Source: Desulfitobacterium sp050251735 (lineage in GTDB: Bacteria; Bacillota; Desulfitobacteriia; Desulfitobacteriales; Desulfitobacteriaceae). From it: a DNA stretch of 64,000 nt. The notes below the pieces were generated by a model. The model was not told the origin of the DNA, did no database searches, and saw only the letters and a list, made by a program, of their open reading frames with translations. The translations under genes and the position numbers were made by a program. Location: positions 1-64,000 of the forward strand of contig JBFWMF010000014.1 of the NCBI GenBank assembly GCA_050251735.1, given 5' to 3'. Positions 58,783 through 64,000 of this stretch are shown in pieces; position 1 is the stretch's first letter; each line of letters opens with the position of its first letter.

Positions 58783-59913
58783 ATGTTAAGAAGGAAAACG
58801 TGGGGACTTCTTTTTGCTATTCTATTTAGTCAGCTCCTCATTTCCATTCTGGTTGGAGCTTCAGTTACTTATGGGGCTGGTTATGCTAAAGCACCAGATG
58901 GACTGGTTATTTGGGGCAAAGATATTAGTGGTATGGCTCTAGAAGAAGCGTATAATGTCCTTATTGAGGAAATCCCAAAAGCAGTGATCCACGATCAAAA
59001 TCTTTACCCATTAGAGCTTACTCAAACCTATCAAAATCTGCACGATTATTTGACACGTCAATACGCAATTTCAACGGGTAACTTCGTCACTGATTCCTTC
59101 GAGTATTTGCGTAGAATGACTTTATCATCTCCTTCGCCCCAAAAACTCAATGAGGAAGAGATGGTTTCTCAATTGATGACAATTGCCCAAAGCATTGATC
59201 AAGCGGGAAAGGCTGCTAAAGTTTATTATGGAGATGGTTCAGTAGTACTAGAGCAAGGTAGCGCCGGAGTGCGTGTTAATGTTGAAGAATCTTGGGAACA
59301 ATTGCAACAAGGCAGCGGTTTAGAGCCAGTCCCGTTAGTCACCGAGGTTGTAGAAGTTCATCCTACAACAGCGGAATTGGAGATAGTTAAGAGTCCTTTA
59401 GGTGATTATACGACATATTATGACCCGTATTTTTATGAGCGTGTAAACAATGTCCGACTTGCGGCGGAGGCAATAGATGGGTTCCTACTTCCTCCTGGTG
59501 GAGAGTTTTCTTTTAATGATGTAGTGGGTGAACGGGATTCCGAGCGAGGATATTTACCAGCCTATGTTTTTATGGGCAATCAAGTCGGTATCGATGATGG
59601 CGGAGGGATCTGCCAGGATTCTACAACCCTCTATCAGGCCGTCAAACAGGCTAATCTACAGGTCATAGAAAGACATACTCATTCTTTACCGGTTTCCTAT
59701 GTGCCTTTAAAAGAGGATGCTACTGTTGCTTACGGAGTACTAGATTTTCGCTTTCGAAATTCGACACAAGGTTATTTGCTCATAAGTGCTACTACAGGTA
59801 AAAACTGGATTAGAGTAAGGGTCTTTGGTCAATCTGATTCGAGGCATCCCTTGCTTAAAGCACCCGATGGCTATCCAGTAAAGCCTGAAAATTGGTTAAG
59901 TGATCCTAAATAG
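58783..59913 (+). CDS. VanW-family protein, membrane-anchored
   Basis: Protein of 376 residues. An N-terminal membrane segment (about 8-31) is followed by an extracellular part with a peptidoglycan-binding-like region (about 40-190) and the VanW domain (about 215-365; EFSFNDVVGERDSERGY, GGGICQDSTTLYQAV, LDFRFRN). VanW occurs in some vancomycin-resistance clusters and is common in spore-forming clostridia; its function is unknown, but a cell-wall role is likely. It starts 12 bases after the PRC-barrel gene and is closed by a terminator. Confidence 0.9.
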   Translation: MLRRKTWGLLFAILFSQLLISILVGASVTYGAGYAKAPDGLVIWGKDISGMALEEAYNVLIEEIPKAVIHDQNLYPLELTQTYQNLHDYLTRQYAISTGNFVTDSFEYLRRMTLSSPSPQKLNEEEMVSQLMTIAQSIDQAGKAAKVYYGDGSVVLEQGSAGVRVNVEESWEQLQQGSGLEPVPLVTEVVEVHPTTAELEIVKSPLGDYTTYYDPYFYERVNNVRLAAEAIDGFLLPPGGEFSFNDVVGERDSERGYLPAYVFMGNQVGIDDGGGICQDSTTLYQAVKQANLQVIERHTHSLPVSYVPLKEDATVAYGVLDFRFRNSTQGYLLISATTGKNWIRVRVFGQSDSRHPLLKAPDGYPVKPENWLSDPK

Positions 59914-59915
59914 TT

Positions 59916-59946
59916 AAAAGCCGCCCATGGAGCGGCTTTTAGTTTT
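59916..59946 (+). terminator. Terminator after the vanW-like gene
   Basis: Stem AAAAGCCGC / GCGGCTTTT with a 7-nt loop, followed by AGTTTT. Confidence 0.88.
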
Positions 59947-60052
59947 AGGTATTTGATTTATTTTTTTGCGGATAGGACCAAAGATGGATTTAAAAAGAAA
60001 CTTTAATAGTGTAGGATGAATAATAATATGTTTTTCAAAAGGGGGGGACTTG

Positions 60053-61111
60053 GTGCGTCAAGTCAGTGTGAATACCCTAAAAATAGGTGATGTACTGGGC
60101 AAAACGATATATTCGAGCAATGGACGGGTTTTACTGGGGAAAGGGGTTAAACTCACACCTCTCTACATTAGTAAAATGAGAGACATGGGTATCACCATAG
60201 TATATATTGAAGATGATCGTTTTGAAGACGTTATCCCAGAAGATATAATCGATGAAGATAATCGCCGACAAGCTATTGAAATTATCGAACAGGCATCTCA
60301 AGCCATCCGAGTAGGAAAGGATATCGATGATTTTCATTTGCGCAACATGGTCAGTAAAATTGTGGAAGAGATCTTGTTCAAAAAAGACATCCTAGTCAAT
60401 ATGATGGATATTCGAAGTAAGGATAATCATACCTTTGCTCACTCGGTGAATGTTTGTGTCCTTGCAACTGTTTTGGGTAAAGTTATGCTTTTGGATAAAG
60501 AAAAACTGGAAACTCTAGCGATAGGTGCCCTTCTCCATGACATCGGTATGGTGCATCTTCCTCAGAATCTCCTTGCGAAGGATGAGCCTCTCACGGAAGA
60601 AGAGGAAGAGCTGGTGAAGACACATACGAAACTAGGCTTTGAAGAGCTCCGCAAGCGTAAGGATCTCAATCTTGTGGTTGCCCATATTGCCTTTCAGCAC
60701 CATGAGTATATTGATGGAACCGGTTATCCCCGTCAGCTTAGAGGAGATGAGATCCATCCACTTGCCCAAATCGTAGCGATTGCCAACCTCTATGATAAAT
60801 TGACCTCCGATCACAGCGGTCTGGAAAGAATCATGCCCCACGAAGCTTGTGAGGTTCTTATGGGCCTTGTGGGTAAAGCTTTCCCCTTAGAGCCTGTGCG
60901 CCTGTTTCTGCGCAATATTGCAGCATACCCCTCCGGAAGTACAGTTCGTTTGAATACCGGGGAGATTGGGGTGGTGGTCAACCAAAATCCTAGTATTCCG
61001 GCACGCCCAGTGGTACGTGTGTTTGATGATATGAAGTTTGAGATAGGACAGGCAAAAGAATATAATATGGTCGAAAAGAGAACAGTCTTTATTACCGAGG
61101 TGTTAAGCTAG
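60053..61111 (+). CDS. HD-GYP domain cyclic di-GMP phosphodiesterase-like protein
   Basis: Protein of 352 residues. The HD-GYP core is intact: HTFAHSVNVCVLA, LLHDIGMVHLP, QHHEYIDGTGYPRQLRG (about 222-237) and IVAIANLYDKLTS. An N-terminal ~100-residue domain of the DUF3391 kind precedes it, and a C-terminal ~70-residue extension follows. It should break down cyclic di-GMP to GMP or pGpG. The GTG at 60053 was chosen over the TTG at 60050 on spacing to GGGGGGG. It ends convergent with nth, overlapping four bases. Confidence 0.92.
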   Translation: MRQVSVNTLKIGDVLGKTIYSSNGRVLLGKGVKLTPLYISKMRDMGITIVYIEDDRFEDVIPEDIIDEDNRRQAIEIIEQASQAIRVGKDIDDFHLRNMVSKIVEEILFKKDILVNMMDIRSKDNHTFAHSVNVCVLATVLGKVMLLDKEKLETLAIGALLHDIGMVHLPQNLLAKDEPLTEEEEELVKTHTKLGFEELRKRKDLNLVVAHIAFQHHEYIDGTGYPRQLRGDEIHPLAQIVAIANLYDKLTSDHSGLERIMPHEACEVLMGLVGKAFPLEPVRLFLRNIAAYPSGSTVRLNTGEIGVVVNQNPSIPARPVVRVFDDMKFEIGQAKEYNMVEKRTVFITEVLS

Positions 61112-61779
61112 TTCGGCATCCGGACCGGGATTGATGAACTCGGACACAAAGCCGTCAAGGGGCAATCTTGACATTTGGGATTACGGGCGGCGCAGATTCT
61201 GCGCCCATGCCAAATAAGCCAATGATGAGCTTGACTCCATTGCGAACGGGGGATCAAGCTCTTCAACTGTTTTTCGATCACATCGGGATTGGTACCGGAG
61301 GCTAATCCCAGGCGATTAGAGACACGGAGAACATGGGTGTCCACAGCCAAGGCAGGGACGTTAAAGGCATTGCTTAACACAACATTGGCTGTTTTTCTGC
61401 CCACTCCGGGCAATTGAGTCAGAGCGTCCATCTCATCTGGAACCTTACTCCCATAGTCCTCTACTAATATCCGACAGGTGGAGAGGATGTTTTTAGCTTT
61501 ATTATGGTAGAGGCCCAGCTCTTTGATGGCATTTTCCACCGCGGACAGAGTCAAGGTCAAAAAATCTTCCGGAGTTTTGTATTTCAGGAAGAGCTTTTCA
61601 GTCACTTGGTTTACTTTTTTATCCGTAGCCTGAGCACTGAGCATGGTAGCGATCAGGAGCTCAAAGGGGCTAGAAAAGTTGAGTTCACAATGGGCATCAG
61701 GATAAGCTTTTTCCAAAAGGGTCAGAATAGAATCTACTCTTTGGGGGTCGGTTAATACTTGGGAATCGTCTTTGCTCAT
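61108..61779 (-). CDS. nth: Endonuclease III
   Basis: Protein of 223 residues. The helix-hairpin-helix (LPGVGRKTANVVLS, catalytic Lys in GRKTA) and catalytic Asp in VDTHVLRVSNRLGL are present, and the C-terminal [4Fe-4S] motif C-x6-C-x2-C-x5-C (CAARNPKCQDCPLTALC) is complete. It removes oxidised pyrimidines from DNA and nicks the strand. ATG start with GGAGG upstream on the minus strand. Its end overlaps the HD-GYP gene by four bases. Confidence 0.97.
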   Translation of the reverse strand: MSKDDSQVLTDPQRVDSILTLLEKAYPDAHCELNFSSPFELLIATMLSAQATDKKVNQVTEKLFLKYKTPEDFLTLTLSAVENAIKELGLYHNKAKNILSTCRILVEDYGSKVPDEMDALTQLPGVGRKTANVVLSNAFNVPALAVDTHVLRVSNRLGLASGTNPDVIEKQLKSLIPRSQWSQAHHWLIWHGRRICAARNPKCQDCPLTALCPSSSIPVRMPN

Positions 61780-61838
61780 AATAACCTCCAGAAGCTATAA
61801 TATTTATTGTCCAATGAGATTTTGGGAAAGGGAGAGAT

Positions 61839-62597
61839 ATGATGAAATACATACGGTTTTCTTATGAGAGGGATACTTTTTACGGACAGGTCGAGGGTGA
61901 AACAATTCATGTTCTTGATCGATCTTACCTAGAAGAGGGTTGCCAGAGAACGGGACAAATCATCCCCTTGGCAGGGGTGCGTCTCTTAGCGCCGGTAGAG
62001 CCGAGCAAAATTGTTTGCATTGGTTTAAATTATGCCAAACACATCGTAGAGCTAGGACATACTCGACATGATGAACCCGTCATTTTTCTTAAACCCTCGA
62101 CAGCTTTGATCGGACCAGAGGATGTGATTGATTATCCGGCGATGAGTCAACAAGTTGAATATGAAGCTGAGCTGGTGGTAGTCATGGGGAAAACCACCAA
62201 GAATATCTCGGTAGCCCAAGCACAGGATTATATTTTTGGATACACCTGTGGAAATGATGTCACGGCAAGGGATTTGCAAAAGAAGGATGGTCAATGGACT
62301 CGCTGTAAAGGCTTCGATACCTTCTGTCCCATCGGTCCGTGGATCGTTGCTGACCTTGAGCATAATAATTTAAACATCCGTTCCTTACTGAATGGAGATG
62401 TGAAACAGTCTTCCAATACTCGTAATTTACTTAATTCCGTTCCCGAGTTAATCAGCTATATTTCGCAGATCATGACCTTAAACCCCGGAGACCTGATTAT
62501 GACCGGTACCCCGGAAGGTGTGGGCCCCATGAAAGCTGGCGATATCATCACCGTTGAAATCGAAGGCATCGGCAAGCTAGAGAATAAGGTCGGTTAG
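61839..62597 (+). CDS. Fumarylacetoacetate hydrolase-family protein
   Basis: Protein of 252 residues of the FAH superfamily: CIGLNYAKHIVELG, PVIFLKPSTALIG, VEYEAELVVVMGK (metal-binding Glu), GYTCGNDVTARDLQ and the C-terminal IMTGTPEGVG. Members hydrolyse or decarboxylate acylpyruvates and oxaloacetate; the compact single-domain form often has acylpyruvase or oxaloacetate decarboxylase activity. Oxaloacetate would connect to the malate route nearby, but that is speculation. ATG with GGGAGAG upstream. The GIY-YIG gene follows nine bases on. Confidence 0.92.
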   Translation: MMKYIRFSYERDTFYGQVEGETIHVLDRSYLEEGCQRTGQIIPLAGVRLLAPVEPSKIVCIGLNYAKHIVELGHTRHDEPVIFLKPSTALIGPEDVIDYPAMSQQVEYEAELVVVMGKTTKNISVAQAQDYIFGYTCGNDVTARDLQKKDGQWTRCKGFDTFCPIGPWIVADLEHNNLNIRSLLNGDVKQSSNTRNLLNSVPELISYISQIMTLNPGDLIMTGTPEGVGPMKAGDIITVEIEGIGKLENKVG

Positions 62598-62605
62598 AGT
62601 AGGAT

Positions 62606-62911
62606 ATGTACTGGGTTTATATCCTTCTATGTGCCGACAAGACCCTCTATACGGGTACAACACCGCAATTGGAGCGCAGAATTAAAGAGCACAACGAGGG
62701 TAAAGGGGCTAAATATACCCGGGGACGGAGGCCTGTAGTTCTTAAGCAGGCTTGGGTAGTAGAAAATCGCAGTCAGGCTCTTCGTTTAGAGGCCTTCATC
62801 AAGCGCTTGTCACGACAGGAAAAGGAAGCCATGATTGCTTCTCCAGAAAAGCTTCTTCAGCTGGCTAAAGAGAAGGGTTACGAGTTTGACATTGGGGTGC
62901 TAAATAGTTGA
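62606..62911 (+). CDS. GIY-YIG nuclease superfamily protein (UPF0213)
   Basis: Protein of 101 residues. The short GIY-YIG domain is visible (YWVYILLCADKTLYTGTT, RIKEHNEG, KYTRGRRPV). This YhbQ/UrlA-like group has a full domain but no DNA-binding extension; a role in DNA repair is suspected. The ATG at 62606 has AGAGTAGGAT upstream. Probably in one transcript with the FAH-family gene. It ends in a palindrome. Confidence 0.93.
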   Translation: MYWVYILLCADKTLYTGTTPQLERRIKEHNEGKGAKYTRGRRPVVLKQAWVVENRSQALRLEAFIKRLSRQEKEAMIASPEKLLQLAKEKGYEFDIGVLNS

Positions 62912-62920
62912 GTGCAGTTC

Positions 62921-62944
62921 AAATGGTGCATCGATGCACCATTT
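62921..62944. repeat. Perfect 24-bp palindrome
   Basis: AAATGGTGCAT-CG-ATGCACCATTT is its own reverse complement. Read as RNA it forms an 11-bp-like stem with almost no loop; no T run follows directly. It could be a weak terminator or a protein-binding site. Confidence 0.6.
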
Positions 62945-63020
62945 AGCATTAGAGTGCGAAAAGGAGCTTTATAATAGTACTATAATATAATTTCATGGAT
63001 ATTGGAAAGGATGATCAGCT

Positions 63021-63209
63021 ATGCCATTCGTTCAGATCGATCTATTAGAAGGTCGTACACATGAACAAAAAAAGCAAATGGTAGAAAAAGTGACTCAAGC
63101 CATTGTCGAAACCACTGGTGCCAAGCCTGAGAGTGTAAGTATTATCATTAGGGATATGGCCAAGGAAAGTTTTGCATCGGGCGGAATTCTCGCTAGCGAT
63201 AAGCAATAA
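63021..63209 (+). CDS. 4-oxalocrotonate tautomerase-like protein
   Basis: Sixty-two residues, normal for the family. Pro1 (after Met removal, PFVQIDLLEG) is the catalytic base, and GRTHEQKKQMVEKVTQAI and VSIIIRDM are conserved. It tautomerises 2-hydroxymuconate-like substrates, but short members in anaerobes often have other roles. GGAAAGG precedes the ATG. It is a single gene followed by a hairpin. Confidence 0.93.
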   Translation: MPFVQIDLLEGRTHEQKKQMVEKVTQAIVETTGAKPESVSIIIRDMAKESFASGGILASDKQ

Positions 63210-63226
63210 GAGCGATACCCATACAG

Positions 63227-63270
63227 AGATGGAGCTGATCATAATTAATGGTCAGCTCCATCTTTGCAAA
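63227..63270. terminator. Terminator between tautomerase and uridine kinase-like genes
   Basis: Stem AGATGGAGCTGA / TCAGCTCCATCT with a 13-nt loop, in the 86 bp between two convergent genes. The T run is short. Confidence 0.7.
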
Positions 63271-63295
63271 CTGTTCCATTTTTGCAGAGAAAAGA

Positions 63296-64000
63296 CTAAT
63301 AGATTCCGCCGCCAATGAATTCTCGTAAGATAGAGTTGAAAGGAACTTTGGTAACATCCATGGTTTGAAAGTGATGAAGAAGTCTTAAGAGGTGGGTCGC
63401 GGTGGCATGATAGGGATGGTCAGGTGTAATCGTAATGAGCAGAGGTTCCGCATAGGCTTTAAGAGCGTTCAACTCATATAACAGGCTGGAATTGAACATA
63501 ACATCCGCTTCCTCTTGATAGGGAAAAATGTTGTTGATCTCTCCTCGTCGTACACTGGGCCATTGATTGAGGGTTTTTTCGGAGCTAATTCCTCGGTACT
63601 TGTCATCGCGGACTAGACGGCGAATTTGACGTACATCCGTCGTCGCGATGCGGTTATGAGCATCAATATTAGGCTGGAAAAGGGCGCTTATATATATTTT
63701 GAAGAGATGAGAACGCTCCAAGGAGGGTAAAAGGCGTGGATTCAGGGCATGAATCCCTTCCATAACCAAGATTTCATCGGTTGCTAACTTCATTCGTTTA
63801 CCTTCACTTTTGCGTCGTCCCTCAACAAAATCGAAGATGGGACACTCAATTTCTTCACTATGAATCAAGGCACTGACATGCTGATTTAACAAAGGTAAGT
63901 CAAGGGCTTCAAGTGCTTCAAAATCAAATTGACCGTTTTGATCGCGAGGGGTGTGCTCTCGATCTAAGAAATAATCATCTAGGGATAGGGCTTTGGGGCG
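63296..64000 (-). CDS. Uridine kinase-like nucleoside kinase, C-terminal part (runs off the window)
   Basis: The minus-strand frame is open from 64000 down to the stop at 63296, at least 234 residues, and continues past the window edge. SLDDYFLDR, DFEALEALDL, VMEGIHALNP and RLVRDDKYRGIS are the udk/PRK-type segments found after the P-loop. The P-loop, and any TGS/threonyl-tRNA synthetase-like N-terminal domain common in the clostridial version, must lie beyond 64000. It should phosphorylate uridine or a related nucleoside. Confidence 0.88.
   Translation of the reverse strand, partial: RPKALSLDDYFLDREHTPRDQNGQFDFEALEALDLPLLNQHVSALIHSEEIECPIFDFVEGRRKSEGKRMKLATDEILVMEGIHALNPRLLPSLERSHLFKIYISALFQPNIDAHNRIATTDVRQIRRLVRDDKYRGISSEKTLNQWPSVRRGEINNIFPYQEEADVMFNSSLLYELNALKAYAEPLLITITPDHPYHATATHLLRLLHHFQTMDVTKVPFNSILREFIGGGIY

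Noticed and set aside
1..64000. tRNA, rRNA, CRISPR arrays, complete IS elements or prophage genes
   Set aside because: I looked on both strands and saw none that I can support; short tRNA-like folds could still be missed without a covariance search.

Overview
The window reads as chromosomal DNA of a low-to-moderate GC, endospore-forming, anaerobic Gram-positive bacterium of the class Clostridia, most likely the Desulfitobacterium / Desulfosporosinus / Syntrophobotulus group (an inference from gene content and order; no search was run). Spore genes (alpha/beta SASP, SpoVS, SpoIIIE/FtsK), the Firmicutes neighbourhood tepA - ftsK - ymfK - rodZ - rimO - pgsA - cinA - recA - recX - rny - ymdB - spoVS, and anaerobe genes (rubredoxin, LUD/CCG iron-sulfur oxidoreductases, demethylmenaquinone methyltransferase) all point that way. 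TTG and GTG starts with strong GGAGG or GGGGGG ribosome sites are common.

Layout. 0-3.5 kb is an accessory edge: a C-terminal fragment of a helicase-nuclease, a YdbC/PC4 protein, a SASP gene and an ABC-F ATPase. 4-13 kb holds tepA, ftsK, a selenouridine synthase (mnmH), ymfK, rodZ, yajQ and ygiQ. 13-14.7 kb has a possible FMN lipoprotein and a zinc-motif protein. 14.9-31.5 kb is the conserved housekeeping and sporulation block rimO to spoVS, with a membrane FtsH-like protease between pgsA and cinA, followed by a dipeptidase, a PHP phosphoesterase, an aminotransferase and a coiled-coil protein. 31.5-37.2 kb is mixed: HD protein, TetR regulator, P1 peptidase, short ArgA-type acetyltransferase and lineage-specific proteins.

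37.5-45.9 kb is the most interesting part. It carries a divergent two-subunit CoA ligase with an iron-sulfur protein gene inserted between its subunits, an HpcH/CitE-type lyase, a malic enzyme, a LutC-like protein and a LutB-LutA fusion. Read together they could form a catabolic route 2-hydroxyacid (for example glycolate) -> glyoxylate + acetyl-CoA -> malyl-CoA -> malate + ATP -> pyruvate. The regular codon use of the lyase and malic enzyme suggests high expression. This reading is inference from families and context.

46-64 kb holds a HAD phosphatase, rubredoxin, a Ski2-like helicase, a Crp/Fnr regulator, ComFB, a decayed asparaginase gene, menG, a FlK-like thioesterase, a YigZ protein, a permease, an envelope trio (repeat-rich membrane protein, PRC-barrel protein, VanW protein), an HD-GYP protein, nth, a FAH-family enzyme, a GIY-YIG protein, a tautomerase and the 3' part of a uridine kinase-like gene running off the right edge. 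Regulatory sites with good sequence support are the recA promoter with a LexA box, a sigma-H promoter before spoVS, a probable ARG box before the acetyltransferase, a palindrome between the divergent HD and TetR genes, a hairpin that covers the ribosome site of the P1 peptidase gene, and many intrinsic terminators. I saw no rRNA, tRNA, CRISPR array, complete IS element or prophage.
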